DNA of 64,000 nucleotides from Eutreptiella sp. 'Long Island Sound 2002' (taxonomy: Eukaryota; Euglenozoa; Euglenophyceae; Eutreptiales; Eutreptiaceae): contig OZ038380.1 in assembly GCA_964036045.1 (NCBI GenBank), positions 65,704,591 to 65,768,590 on the forward strand, given 5' to 3'. Both the position numbers and the translations under genes were made by a program. The notes beneath the pieces are model-generated. The model was not told the DNA's origin, made no database searches, and was given only the letters and a program-made list of their open reading frames with translations. The first letter of the stretch is position 1. Each line of letters starts with the position of its first letter. Shown piece after piece: positions 1 to 11,661 of the stretch.

Positions 1-1668
1 GCCCCCTAGCGGGCCGGCGTTGCTCGCTGTGGGGGTGGCGGTAAGGCGTCCCCGGGGGGGGGTGCCTTCCACCATTGTGAGGGGCGTCTGAGGTCAGGCG
101 CTGTCCCTCTGCCGACTCCCCGCCCACTGGGCGGGCTGTTGGGGTCCGCCACCCACGTGCTGTGGGCGGCGTTGTGTGGCTGTGGGTGCCCAACACTGTC
201 CCCCTGGCCTGCATGCACTGTGGGGGCTGCGTGCCGCGGGGCTGGTGGGAAACGTCCCAGGGGGAGTTGGCCTGCCACCGTTGTGAGGAGCGTCTGGTGT
301 CAGGCGCTGTTCCTCCCCCGGCCGCCGTCCTCTGAAGCGGGCAGCCAGGGTTCCGCGACCCTTGTGTCCCGGGTGCGGTCGGTGTGGGCGTGGGGATCCA
401 GCACTTGCCCCACAGCGTGCGCCCTTGCGGGCCGGCGTTGCTCGCTTTGAGGGTGGCGGAAGGGCGTACTCGGGGAGGGGTGCCTTCCACCATTGTGAGG
501 GGCGTCTGAGGTCAGGTGCTGTCTCTCCCCCGCCTGCCCGCCCACTGGGCGGGCTGTTGAGGTCCGCCACCCACGTGCTGTGGGCGCAGGTGTGTGGGTG
601 TGGGGGCCAAACACTGTCCCCTTGGCCTGCATGCCCTGTGGGGGCTGCGTGCCGCGGGGGTGGTGGGGGGCCGTCCCCGGGGGGGTAGGCCTGCCACCGT
701 TGTGAGGGGCGTCTGGTGTCAGGCGCTGTCCCTGTCCCGGCCGCCCGTCCTCTGGAGCCGGGGGCCAGGGTACCGCGACCCGAGTGTCCCGGGTGCGGTC
801 GGTGCGGGCGTGGGGACCCAGCACCGGCCCCACAGCGTGCGCCCTTGCGGGCTGGCGTTGCTCGCTGTGGGGTTGGCGGAAGGGCGTCCCCGGGGGGGCC
901 GCCTTCCACCATTGTAAGGGGCCTCTGATGTCAGGCGCTGTCCCTCCCCCGACTGCCCGCCCACTGGGGGGGCTGTTGGGGTCCGCCACCCACGTGGTGT
1001 GGGCGGGGATGTGTGGGTGTGGGGGCTCAACACTGTCCCCTTGGCCTGCATGCCCTGTGGGGGCTGCGTGCCGCGGGGATGATTGGGGGGCTGTCCCTAG
1101 GGGGGGTGGCCTGCCATCGTGGTGAGGGGCGTCTGGTGTCAGGCGCTGTCCCTTCCCCGGCCGCCCGTCCTCTGGAGCGGGCAGCCAGGGTTCCGCGCCC
1201 TGTGTGTCCCAGGTGCGGTCGCTGCGGGCGTGGGGACCCAGCACCAGCCCCACAGCGCGTGCCCTTGCGGGCCGGCGTTGCTCGCTGTGGGGGTGGCGGA
1301 AGGGCCTCCCCGGGGGGGGTGCCTTCCACCATTGTGAGGGGCGTCTGAGGTCAGGTGTTGTCCCTCCCCCGAATGCCCGCCCACTGGCCGGGCCGTTGGG
1401 GTCCGCCACCCACGTGCTGTGGGCGCGGGTGTGTGGGTGTGGGGGCCCAACACTGTCCCCTTGGCCTGCATGCCCTGTGGGGGCTGCATGCCGCGGGGGT
1501 GGTGGGGGGCGGTCCCCGGGGGGGGTGGCCTGCCACCGTTGTGAGGGGCGTCTGGTGTCAGGCGCTGTCCCTCCCCCGGCCGCCCGTCCTCTGGAGAGGG
1601 CAGCCGGGGTTCCGCGACCCGTGCGTCCCATGTGCGGTCGGTGCGGACGTGGGGACCCAGCACCGGGG
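1..1668. repeat. Satellite array A, ~419-bp dimeric unit, four copies
   Basis: The landmark ACCCACGTG recurs at 151, 569, 988 and 1408 (CACGTG becomes CACGTGG at 988), giving a unit of 418-420 bp. A second landmark, GGGCGTGGGGA, recurs near 387, 807, 1227 and 1647. Each unit is made of two diverged halves of about 209 bp; both carry a TGTGGGGG start, a GTCCCCGGGGGG segment, a TTGTGAGGGGCGTCTG segment and a GTCAGGCGCTGTCC-like segment. The array runs off the left edge and ends near 1668. Long open frames on both strands are by-products of high GC and the absence of stops, so I do not call genes. The array is the reverse complement of the family at 27.8-33.7 kb. Confidence 0.9.
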
Positions 1669-4600
1669 GTAGGTTGAGGCTGCTGCTTCCAGGAAGGCGT
1701 CCACGCTGCTGTAAATGTCCTCCCTTAGGAGGTCGTTCTCGGGGCTCCGCGCATTGTTGCCCCCTTTCTCTTACCTCCAGCCCCGGAGGGTTACGTGGGT
1801 CGCTGGGAGTTCTTGGAGAACCTGTTGGTAGTACTGATCGGCGTCAATGGGTTGGGCTAGGGTGCTGGGTAGCGTGGCGTAGATGTCTCTGGGTGGCAGG
1901 AGCGCTGGGGGCGTGGCATGGCGGTCGGGTCCCCTGTGCTGTTGCTCATGGCGGTGGTCCTGGTTGTCCTCTGGGGACATGGGGTGGGGCTGCATGTGAT
2001 GATCGGTCTCCTGCGCGTCCGAGGGCTGTTGATCGGCGTTTCAGCGCGGAGTCAGGGACGCCAGTAGGTGTCGGGTGGCTGGATAGACGTCGTAGTCGTC
2101 GTCCTACGGGCAATGGCCTCCAGGGCACATCCTTTTGGGGCAAGTGGGGAGATGGTGTTGTTCCTGTTTTCCCGGGCGGTGTACGGTAGGGTGGGCGGTA
2201 CATGTGGGTGGTGGCCTGCCCCCTCTGCTGTGTCCCGTGAGCCCTGGCGCCGTGGTGTTGTGGTTGGCGTGTGTTGTGCTGTTTGGCCCCGACAGTGGCT
2301 GCCCTGGCTCGGTGTTTGTTGTCGGCGCGGGTTTCAGGTTGTGAGACTCAGGTGCTGGATCGGGTGTGCGTGACTTGACCTTGGTTGCTTGGCAGGTGCT
2401 TGGCTGGCACTAGGGACGCGGCGGGCTGGCGGATATTCGTAGGTCGGTGGTGGTGTGTTGTGGGGCTGTCCTTTGGTGGTTCGCTTCCCGGCGGTGGCTG
2501 TGTTGTGGCCTGCCGGGCTGCGGTGGGTTGCTGGTCTGGGTGGTGGATTGCGTTTTGCGCCCGGCGGTCGGTTGTCTTGTGTGTTGTTCCGCTGTTGCGT
2601 CATGGCGCTTGTGGCTGGGCTGTGGTGTGGTGTAGTGGCGCTTGTTGGTGCGTGGTGGCGTGTTGTTGTTTCGTGGTTGTCGGTGGTGTGGGTCCCGGTG
2701 GCCGGTGGGCGGCCGCAGTATGTGCGGTGGCGGCATGGGTGCCGTGGGTGTGATTTGTGGGCTTCCGGCATGTTTTTGTCTGCCCCCTGCGTTGGTGTGC
2801 GGCCTGACGGTCGGGAGAGTGCCGTGGGCGCGGTGTCGGTCGCGTGCACTGCTGTTGCCGGGTGTCGGCGGTGGGGGGGTGTGGGTGATGCTGGTGATGT
2901 AGAGGGGAGGTGCTGGGGCGTGAGGTCGTGTTCCTCCTCGTTGTGGCGTGCTGGTGGTGGTGTGGATGGTGCTTGGTTTCACTATTGTCGTGTGTGACTT
3001 ACGTGACGCGTTGTGGTCTGCTGGACGTGCTGGGTGTGGGTGATGCTGTCATGTATTTCCGGGGGCCGGGGCGTTGAAACGCGGGCTGTGTGGTGTGTTT
3101 CGGCATGCCGGCACTTTTTCCCCGGTGGGCCTCTCCCGGGTGCGGGGTGTCCTGTGGCCCGCCCCTCTTGTGGCGGTGATAGCCTGTTGTAGTGCTTGGG
3201 GGGGTGGCGCTGTATGGTCTGTTGGTGGTTGGTGGGCTGGTGGGTCGTGTCGTCCGTAGGTTGGCTCCAGTGCCTTGTTGTGGCGTTTGGTGGTGTGTGG
3301 CGCTGTGTGGCTGGTTGGTAGCTGGGTGTTGCTGGGCGGTCTTCTACGTATTGTGTGGTGGTTGTCACTGTTGTGGGACTGCAAGTCCGGCGAGTGGTTG
3401 GTGTGTGGCGGTGGTGGTTGCACCCCTTTTTGCTGGTGTGGTGGGTGCGGTTTGCTTCGCGGGGGCCTGGCCTCCCGTGGCGGGGCCTGTCTTGCGAGGA
3501 AGGTTGCCGTTGCCTTGGTGTTGGTGTGTGGCCTGGTGGGGATGTCTCGTTCCGGCCTGTCGTGGTTGCCGGGTGGAGTTTGGCGGTGTTTCTCCTCTCT
3601 GGGATGTCGGTGGTGGTGTGGCTGGACGTGTTTGTTTTGGGGTCTGTGGTGGCCGCAGTGGTTTGGATGTTACTGTTGCGTTGTTGGCTTTGGCTCAGGG
3701 TTGTCCTTCCAGGCTCGGCGGCTGTGTGTGGGTGTGGTTCCCTGGGGTCCGACGGCCGTGTGTGTGGGTTGATGATGTTCTTGGCTCGGGGCTGGTATGG
3801 GTGGCTACTTGCCGCCTGCACTAGTTCCGTGGGGCTGGCCTGCTGTTTTTGTGTGGAGCTGGCGGCTGTGTCCCCTGGTGTGGGTTGCCGCTTCTCCTGG
3901 TGTGGAGTCGGTTGGTGGTGTCGGTTCACGCCGTTCCTGGCTGACGGCCTTGTTGCCTTGGTGGCGGTGTTGGGCGGTTCCCCGCCAATCCTGGCAGGGG
4001 GGTTTGGGTGCAGTTCCCTGTTTTCTGTGGCTTGGGTGTGGTGTCCGTTTTGTTGGGTGGGTGTGTAAGTGGTCGGCGTCTGTGGGATGGTGGTGGCTTG
4101 TGGGGTGTGTTCTGGTGTCCTGGCCGGAGTCGGTGGATGGCTGGTCTGGGTGCTGCGTTTCCGGTGGCTGGTTGGCGCTGCGTGGCCTCCTGTTGGCGTG
4201 GCGATACCTGGTGGAGCGTGGTGGTGGGTCGCTGCGTGGTGGTGGTCTTCCGGCTGGTGTGCAGTGGGTGTCTCCGCCCTGAGGCTGTAAGGCCGGTTGT
4301 TGTGAGTTTGGTGTGTGGCGGTGGAGGTTCGCCGTCTGTTGTTGGCGTGGTGGGCGGGGTTCGAGGGGCCTGGCCTCTCCTGGTTTGTGTGCCTGCGTGG
4401 GGGGGTTGCGGTTGGCTCGGTCTGGCTTTGCGCGGTGTGGGGTGGGGTTTCCCGTTTCTTTTGGTGTGCCTGTCTTGGTGTGCCCCGTGTGGTGTGGTGT
4501 GGCTTCTCTTTCTGGTGTGGCACCTGGTGGTGGTGTTGCCGGGCTGGTTTGGGTTGGTCATTCTTCTTTATCGGCTGGGGCTCCGGTGGCAGTGCCTGTG

Positions 4601-4690
4601 GGTGTGGCGCTGAGCTGTAGGTTGGCTGTGCTTGTCGGTGTGGTAGTCTGCTGCCCCTGGCCGGGGTTGGTGTTGGTGCTGGCTATGTCG
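1669..4690. other. GC-rich, TG/CA-biased low-complexity DNA with a ~905-bp imperfect duplication
   Basis: The plus strand is rich in GTGGTG and TGTGG words and the minus strand in CCACCA and ACACC words. A 513-codon minus-strand frame (2982-4523) is made almost only of Thr, Pro, His, Gln and Arg, as expected from CA-rich DNA, and no domain is visible. Around 3401 and 4311 the words GTGTGTGGCGGTGG and GGCCTGGCCTC recur in the same order, suggesting a diverged tandem duplication of about 905 bp. I find no convincing gene. Confidence 0.5.
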
Positions 4691-5333
4691 TTGCTCCTGG
4701 TTGAGGCCTGGTGCCGGTCCATGATACGAGGATGCTGATCTTCCGGCGACATAATACATACTGCCATGCGCTTCTTTGCCCCCTTCTTTTCTTCGTTTTC
4801 CACACGCTTCTTTCACTTGTACCATCTTGGCGAGCCGCTGACCTCAGGGCTTCTTCATCCACAAGTATCGCATAAGCAGCTCCGGCATCAAACGTCGCTG
4901 CGGCTGGAGGACTAATCATGTGGATCTAAACGGTCTCCTCACGGGTATCGGGCTTGGGTGTACCAATCCTTGAGCCTTTTACGGGCGTCTTCTCCCCCAA
5001 TGTGACACTGGCGGAAAATAATAGGATGTGCCCCAATAATGAGGGGTCAACCCGTGGTGGACCATAGGGGGCCAACTCCATGGGACCCTCCATGGGCGCC
5101 ACTCCTTCTGCTGCCGTCCTCAAGGTCGTCAACCGTCTCAGCAACGACTCCGGAGCAGGCTTCGGTGGCAGGTCAGGTCCAGGTACCGTGACAGGCTTTG
5201 GATTTGGTGCACGCTTCTCCAAGTCCCTCATCCTGTTGTTGACTGTCTCCAAATACTTGATCATGTTGTCCACCGCCCCTTCCTGCTGTACCAGCATGCT
5301 CTCCAACCTGGCCTTGTAGTCCTCTGGATGCAA
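4683..5333 (-). pseudogene. gag-like coiled-coil protein fragment with an in-frame stop
   Basis: Reading the minus strand from 5333, one frame runs through a predicted helical segment (residues ~5-45, with MIKYLETVNNRMRDLEKR), a Pro-rich linker, and a charged tail ending in TPKPDTREETV. A TAG follows at 4928-4926. The same frame then continues as a hydrophilic stretch containing AAYAILVDEEALRSAARQDG down to 4683. A helical segment plus a low-complexity tail resembles gag proteins of LTR retrotransposons, and a Ty3/gypsy integrase relic lies about 4 kb away on the same strand. No zinc knuckle is visible. The gag assignment is inference; the single stop inside an otherwise open frame is observed. 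It could instead be a decayed host protein. Confidence 0.4.
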
Positions 5334-5910
5334 TTGGATTGTCTCCGACTCGTTGTCGAGATGGCCTGGACCTCAAGAATTCCAGAGGTGGTGTCTTCCA
5401 ACTTGTTGATCCTCCGGACAAGGGCATCTTTGTGCACCCGGGGATAGCTTCCGAGTCCGTGATGGCAATGGCAGTGATCTTCACTCCCATCCTTTCTGCA
5501 CGCGCTTCCTTGGTGTCCTTGTAAGGATGGCGATTATCTCCTTCACGATCTCTGCTGTCTCCTGGCGGCTTTTCTGGAGATCCACGCTCTTCTCCTCCAC
5601 CCATGATGGTGCCGCCTATCCCGTCACCGTTCATCATCCGGTCTTCATAATCTCCTGCCTCGCCCTTAAGTGCCGCTCCTGTCGCCTCGAACTCCGTATG
5701 TCTCGGGACACCTGTTCTGGCTGCCCTTCGCAATGATGAAGGGCTTCTGCGTCATGAGCAAGTTCAGGATTAGGGGCGGTATGCCACCGGCCCACGGAGA
5801 AATTTGGCTCTATGTCGGTACTGTCCAAAGGGTAGCAAGTATGATATCACTCGGAATCCGACGCAGCACTGAACATCCGGCAGACGGGGCTCAGCATGAT
5901 TTCAATTGAG
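5334..5910 (-). pseudogene. Frame-disrupted upstream part of the gag-like relic
   Basis: Directly upstream of 5333 the protein-like signal jumps frame. In a second minus frame, about 5350-5450 reads HKDALVRRINKLEDTTSGIL, a heptad-like helical stretch that should precede the coiled coil. Further upstream (about 5530-5600) a helical stretch, QKSRQETAEIVKEIIAIL, can be read. At least one frameshift near 5340-5360 is needed to join these to the next fragment. I infer one decayed protein rather than several genes. No start codon can be chosen with confidence. Confidence 0.3.
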
Positions 5911-8900
5911 GTTACTGCATCCCCCCATGACGGTTTTGGAAAACCGTGTTTGCAGTAGCGCCTAGTGGTTGAGCTGCTGCTGCAACTCGTGACCTCGTCT
6001 GATTTTTTCGCGGGTACTCGGACATGACATTGTTTTCGACATGATCCTTCACAAAATGTGACGATGTCCTCCATGTTGGTACTCATTCTTCTGTCCAAAC
6101 GCCTTCTTGCTTCTCCAACCTCCACCGAGGATTCCCGGATGGTATCGTCGATGGTGACCCGGGGTCTACTCGGGCAGGGCTTATGAGGGCCCAAGCTCCG
6201 CGGGTGGCGGTAGGCAGCAGGTAAACCTCTGCTACCGTAAAGAAGGTCTGTAGCATGAGCCCCTGCCATAGTGCAAGGTCTACCGCCTATACCCGATCTC
6301 CCCACTGTCTTTCCCGTGACTCCCATCGTCCTTGACCTCACCAATGCTTCCATGTTTTATATAATCCCAAAATCCAACAAAATCCCGTAGGTACACCCTT
6401 GGCAACCCTTGCAACAATATCAGAACACTTGATCAATCAGTTTGTATGAACCTGACCAACGAGGTCCAAAGATTCGATCACCACACTGAGTTGAGTGTGT
6501 CCTCATGTGAACATGGACATGATTATGGAGCAGGGGCAAATAATGACAAAGTTCAGCAAGAGGGGAGGAAGAAACAGAAGAAGAGGTGAAGCCCTGGAAT
6601 ATGACATGCCATTATCGAAGACAATGTTGCATCCCTACATCAGGAATCGATTTTCTACACCATGCAAAATCGAACTATGTGTTCCTCGCGAACATATGGC
6701 GTCATGCTAGCATAACCTTGATATCACGCATTGCGAAACGACATCAATAAAGTCCGTATAGTACAGGGCAAAGCACAAAGAAATGATACACGGCATCGGA
6801 TTCAACATACGTGTGGCCCAACATGGCCCATCCTCACCCTTGCCTACAATTCAGCAAAACTGGAATTGAGAAACATGAGTTCCAAATATGACAAATGTTC
6901 TCACCATGGATCAAGTACGATACCATGACCTCCATGACCACAAAGTACGGCATGGCTACTTACACAGCTTGTCCACACTCATGAGTGATCAATGAACACA
7001 TGTAAAGAGCTTGTAACGAGGAAAACCAAAAATGCGTCAAGAGAGTGGCCTCACGGCAGTTTCTGACACCTGGCATTTGTGACACATTGCATATATCATC
7101 ATGCTGGCAAGGCCTCGGTTCTTCACATTGAACGCCGGGTGCCTGTCACTCAGCAGTAACATACACAATGGCCAGCAAGTGAATAAACATGGCGGGTTTA
7201 CTTGGTGCTCGCGAACAAGCCATCAAGAAGGGCCGGTCCACAAAAGCTCACCTGTTTAGTGTATGCTACATACCAATTCCTGGCCTCCTGCGGTTGGAGT
7301 GTCGCAATTCAGAGGCATGAATAAAGTGCAAAGCCAACAGACAACATATACCTCATGCCCCCACATGCTTGGACATGCCACTCAGTCCCATCACCTGGTG
7401 CCTAATTGCTTGGGAAGCGAAGGCATTGGCAAACACTAATTGTCAAATGCAATGAAAACAATCCACACATGGACATCTGAAATCAATATTGCTTACCTGC
7501 ATATTCCTGTGACACCCAACCAATTTAGTGCATGCCACTTGGAGAGAGACTCGGCAAGAGTTCTTGGGTAAGAAGATGCCCCGGGTCACCAGAAAAGACG
7601 TAGACCCGGCCTGCAGAGTGCAGAGTGAGTACACATGGGGAGATATCCCGGGTCCAATGAGAGTGCATCCATGGTGAGATTGTGCTATCCCAAGGAGAGA
7701 TGGTCCCGCCGAAATCGAGACCTTGAGAGACATGGTCCTGCCCCAGTCCATGCCCCGAGAGAAAAGCCCTCACCCATCCATGCCCAGGGGAGAACCTAAC
7801 CAAATAATGGCCGAAGAGAGATACCCTCACCAGAACCCAATCCCGGGAGCGTAGCCTAGCCATGACCCATGGCAGCATGCATTGGAGAGAGAAGTTCATC
7901 TAACGATGACGCATGAGAGCATGCATGCACTTGAGGTGAGAATCTCCGACATTGATTGAGGATTATCGCCACTCGCAATTACCAAATCAAATGAGCTATC
8001 CTCATACAATGACATACTTCATGTGGAAAAAGGAGGGATAGTGGATCACCAACCGTGTTGGACCAGTGATATGAATTCACCCAAGGTCAACGGAGTAAGA
8101 CGGCATACAAGAGCTTATCAACCAGGGCATAGGTGCAAGTATTCAGCATTACTGTTCACCAACGACACGTGCACACAACGTATTCCACACACAGCATCGC
8201 CAAAGATTAATTTACGATGACTCACACGCAAGGCAATCAAAGGACAAAGAAGAAAAGCAGAAGACATTTATGGCGCAGCAAAGACCGAGTTATTTCCTCC
8301 CGCCCGGTGCGCCTACCTCATCCACTTCCACTTCAACTCCTCTTCCACTACGGCTCCTCCAGCTTCAAGGGACTTGTGATCCCCCATACACGTAGGCGTG
8401 GCAGAAGCGGAAGCAAATGCGCCCATTAACGTGTAGCAATCGCCTCAAGGGGGACCGCCCGTGTGGGCGAGGGCACCACACCAGGGATTAGCGAGATCAT
8501 AATTCCGCACCTTCTATCATCCACTGGAGTTTTTTTGCACTGAACGACGCCTTTTTTGGCTGGCGAGGCCGATATCATCCACTGGAGTTGCCCTAGCTTC
8601 CAATTCGCATCCATTTCTGAGACAGGATAGAATCCAACACTATTAGCACCCGTAGGGAAGAGTTTTCAGACAATCCGCCGGCGTTGAGGAACAGAGAGCA
8701 CACGCACGCCACCAGGAACACGAGAAGGGCGCGCGCACACACAGCAGGCCTGGTCCGAGCCAGAAATGTTAAATCCTCCATCCTGTGGTTTATAAATAGT
8801 ATAAATTCGGAATTCTCCGGAATTTATACCGAAAGTTGCTGAAATCGCAGAAATATAGAAAAGTGCAGTGAAGCGGGATCCCAACCGGCTTCCATTGCAC

Positions 8901-9165
8901 CTGTCAGATAGTGTGCTATAGATGTGACCGTAGTATGTATTGGATACAAATGCATTGCCCGCATGTTCCCGATGTCGGGCCGGATATCATTTGCAGCATT
9001 ATCTAGGTCATGCTTGTCGTTGTATGCCACCCATGAGTGCGTGATCCAGTGCATGAATGCAGTGGCTGGTTGCCATTGTGGGTTATCATACCCCTGATAT
9101 CTAACTAGCCAAGACCATTCCTTCTTCGTTTCTCTTGTGGGATGCTTTTAAATTTCTTCAACTAC
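5911..9165. other. Intergenic DNA of moderate GC without a recognisable gene
   Basis: Frames here are short and mutually inconsistent. The longest (5847-6353 minus, 7525-7899 minus) lack any family motif. Positions ~7600-7900 contain a loose tandem structure: short blocks repeating GAGAGA next to CCATG or CCATCCATG, about 30-40 bp apart, which explains the open frame there. I see no tRNA, no LTR pair and no clear terminal repeats. Confidence 0.5.
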
Positions 9166-9169
9166 CCAT

Positions 9170-10012
9170 TCAGGTAGGTCGACCGAGGTATGATACATTT
9201 TTGTAGTAGTGCAGAGGCGGCAAATCCCAGTCCAATGCACCTATGTACGGTTTCACATCTACTCTGTTGAAAACCAGCTCAACTCTCTTTTCCGTAATAA
9301 CCCGGTAGCGTCCTCAACCGACCCTTTGTTGGACCTCATGGGGCCCTTTCCATACGGTATCCAACTTCCTGGATTGACGGTCGGCCCGTGTTGGATTGAC
9401 ACGTACCTAGACGTTCTCCCCTTCTTGAAACATTTGTCTACGGTGATGTTTCATGAATTTCTTCCTGCTTCTTTGCGGTGAATTTCAGCCAGCCTATCCC
9501 TCACCATCTTAAGGTCCTTAAGCAGGTATAAAAAAAATGTCGCAGCATCGGCCCTACCGTCTTTTGGCATTGTCCATGGCACGTCGCCGTAACCAATTGG
9601 CTCCCTGCCATACACAATTCTGTGTGAGAAGTACCGTGACACTGGACCGGGTATATCATTCAAGGCCCACAGGGCAAGGGGCAGTAGCGGCACCGAGTCC
9701 CTTCAGCATTGTTGTTCTAACGCTTTCCTAACACTATCAAGGACCAACCGTACCGGGTTTTCAGCTGGTCCATTAGCCGTGGGCTTGTACACTGGTACCG
9801 TGTGTTCCTTTACTCCACACAACTGGCAATAGTGTTGAAACCACTGACTTTCGATCAATTTATCATGATCGCTAAAGATTTCTTTTGGGAATCCCCATTG
9901 ATCAAAATGTTGTGTGACAAAGAGGTAAGCAAGATTGTCGTTTGATTGTGTGGCAAACTTGGTAGGCTTTGACAGCTGTCTCTACTTCTTGCCCTGCGTA
10001 CCGGGATTTGCA
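9170..10012 (-). pseudogene. Decayed Ty3/gypsy retrotransposon integrase fragment
   Basis: Three integrase pieces occur in order on the minus strand. First is the end of the zinc-binding HHCC domain (about 10,006-9,935, with YAGQEVETAVKAYQVCHT). Second is the second half of the catalytic core (about 9,930-9,715), with FDQWGFPKEIFSDHDKLI carrying the second Asp and YKPTANGPAEN carrying the catalytic Glu. Third is the helical region SHRIVYGREPIGYGDVP, followed by the C-terminal barrel (KLDTVWKGPHEVQQRVG, then RVELVFNRVDVKPYI near 9,250). The first part of the core, with the first catalytic Asp, is missing, and the frame changes at that junction. Further stops lie near 9,715, 9,451, 9,405 and 9,310. 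No reverse transcriptase, protease or LTR is visible nearby. Integrase would insert element cDNA into the host genome; this copy cannot function. Confidence 0.85.
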
Positions 10013-10014
10013 CA

Positions 10015-10300
10015 CCACACCTAGTTGAACCCTACTCAACCCCCTCGTCAAGCGGTTCAACCGGGACACACACTATTGTTGAACGTTAAGTCATTGCTGA
10101 TCGAAAGCCTTGGCACGAGCATGTTTGTTTGGGCCAGAATGTATGATTTTGTTGGCGCGCTGCCATCGATTCAACCAGGTTCAACCGCCGAAAATGACCT
10201 GGTTAAGCCGGTTGAATTGCGGTGGAAGCGCCTGGCGCGCGGCGTGGAGCGTAGCGCGCACAAAGGGCGAAAAACAAGAGAAAATGCGCACTAATGAAGA
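10015..10300. repeat. Cluster of GGTTCAACC-type short motifs
   Basis: GTTCAACC and GTTGAA words on both strands recur at about 10,024, 10,054, 10,170, 10,180 and 10,217 (for example GATTCAACCAGGTTCAACCG). The same motif builds the introns at 11.7, 12.8 and 18.7 kb, so this is probably a non-intronic or orphaned member of the same short repeat family. No gene is supported here. Confidence 0.5.
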
Positions 10301-10308
10301 AAATGTGT

Positions 10309-11661
10309 TCACAACGGAACGTTCAACTCATGCATACGGCGTTGCAGGACGGCTGGCATCATCACAATGGCATACCGCTTTCTGCGCCACGGAAGTGGAC
10401 AATGAGGGCTCCACGCATTGAATATGACACCATACTGCGGATCCACAATGTGACCCACTACACAACCTCTTCCATACAACACACTCCCTTCTCGTGTCGG
10501 TCCATGAGCATGGATTAGCCCCCCCATCCAAGATTCCCCCCCCTCAAGGTCCCCGACACAGAACTCTGCACTAAGTGCGGAGTCATCCCCAAGGTGAACG
10601 TGCAACGTCATGGGGCTGTGGCCGTCCCAATGCACGATTGCAAAAGCGGTCCATGAGATGCCGAAGAATATTCCCCTTAGATATGTATTGAGAGACGTTA
10701 CAAAACCGGCATTGCGCTCCATGGCGGCGCAAAGGGTGACGGTGGTGCGGAATGTGGCATACCCACGCACCGGCCCAAAACGTTGTTGGCGATCACGTGT
10801 CCCATGCTTCTCCTTTGTTGACCATCCCTTTAGTTTACCTATCGCGCCGGCGAGTGATTTGGGATCCCACAAGTGTGGGGTCACTTGCGTGGGCACCAAC
10901 ACGGCGGCACTTGATGAGCTTACAACGTCCCCACTTGGCATTGGCTGGGCGTCACCGTCCCCACTTGTTGTCTTCTTGCCACTCCTTGCATTGTCCCCAC
11001 TCGTTGTATTGTCTCCACTTGTAGTGTTTTCCCCACTTTCCCATTGCATCCCGACACCCTCCTTTGTTTTTTTGTCCGGCTTTGCTTCTTCCATGGAGTC
11101 AACCTTCATGTTCTCTTCAACCTTCACACTTGGTGCCTCTTCCGCACCCTCCTCCACAATCTCATCCGTGCTCTCCTTTTTCAAGCATGCTGTGTCTCCT
11201 ATCATTGCTGCATCCTCCACAACCACATTCTCCTCGGGATGCTCCTCCATATGCGCCCCACTCTCCTTTGGGACATCTTTCTCCCCCACCTGCATCTCCC
11301 GCTTGCCCTTCACCTGGGCCAAGCGTAACTCTTCGAGTGCCGATGTGGCCTCCTCTTCCGAGGTGAAGGAGGTCTTCTTCAGGATTGCAATGAGGGGCCA
11401 TGTCACCGCCTTCACTTGCAACCCTCCATCAAGTGCACCTTGTCCCAGCGGTACGTGGACCAACTCCTCACCGGCGCCCGGCCTTGGACTGGTTTTGCAC
11501 AGCTTGCCAACCGCTCCCACGTATACTTGGGTTGTGCCACCCTCCTCAACAAGCATCCACCGAGTGGCGACCTTGGGCGGGAGATTGTATTTCTGCCGGG
11601 TCTCCTCACGCTCCTGATGGGCGTCACGCCAGACCACAGGTCGTTGACGTCGCGCTTGCTC
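10309..11661 (-). CDS. C-terminal exon of an unrecognised multi-exon gene; Glu/Lys-rich region, then possible double-stranded beta-helix domain
   Basis: This frame starts immediately after an AG acceptor at 11,662 and stays open for 450 codons to a stop at 10,309. In order: a basic, charged start (REETRQKYNLPPKVATRW), an acidic/Lys low-complexity middle with a short repeat (GDNTTSGDNARSG), then a globular C-terminal part of about 180 residues. That last part has DLEGGESWMGG, an inner VIFNAWSPHCPLPW and KRYAIVMM. The spacing of GD-x-EGG, PHC-x-LPW and R-Y resembles the second half of 2-oxoglutarate/Fe(II) dioxygenase-like folds. Similar domains are common in hypothetical and mobile-element proteins of algae (recollection, not a search). 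A first HxD metal site is not clear (HVHLGDD). Function is unproven. The frame has no internal stop, unlike its upstream exons. Confidence 0.5.
   Translation of the reverse strand, partial: EQARRQRPVVWRDAHQEREETRQKYNLPPKVATRWMLVEEGGTTQVYVGAVGKLCKTSPRPGAGEELVHVPLGQGALDGGLQVKAVTWPLIAILKKTSFTSEEEATSALEELRLAQVKGKREMQVGEKDVPKESGAHMEEHPEENVVVEDAAMIGDTACLKKESTDEIVEEGAEEAPSVKVEENMKVDSMEEAKPDKKTKEGVGMQWESGENTTSGDNTTSGDNARSGKKTTSGDGDAQPMPSGDVVSSSSAAVLVPTQVTPHLWDPKSLAGAIGKLKGWSTKEKHGTRDRQQRFGPVRGYATFRTTVTLCAAMERNAGFVTSLNTYLRGIFFGISWTAFAIVHWDGHSPMTLHVHLGDDSALSAEFCVGDLEGGESWMGGLIHAHGPTREGSVLYGRGCVVGHIVDPQYGVIFNAWSPHCPLPWRRKRYAIVMMPAVLQRRMHELNVPL

Noticed and set aside
2982-4523. 513-codon Thr/Pro/His-rich minus-strand frame
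   Set aside because: Composition follows directly from CA-rich DNA; no motif, no conserved copy in the same frame at the ~905-bp duplication.
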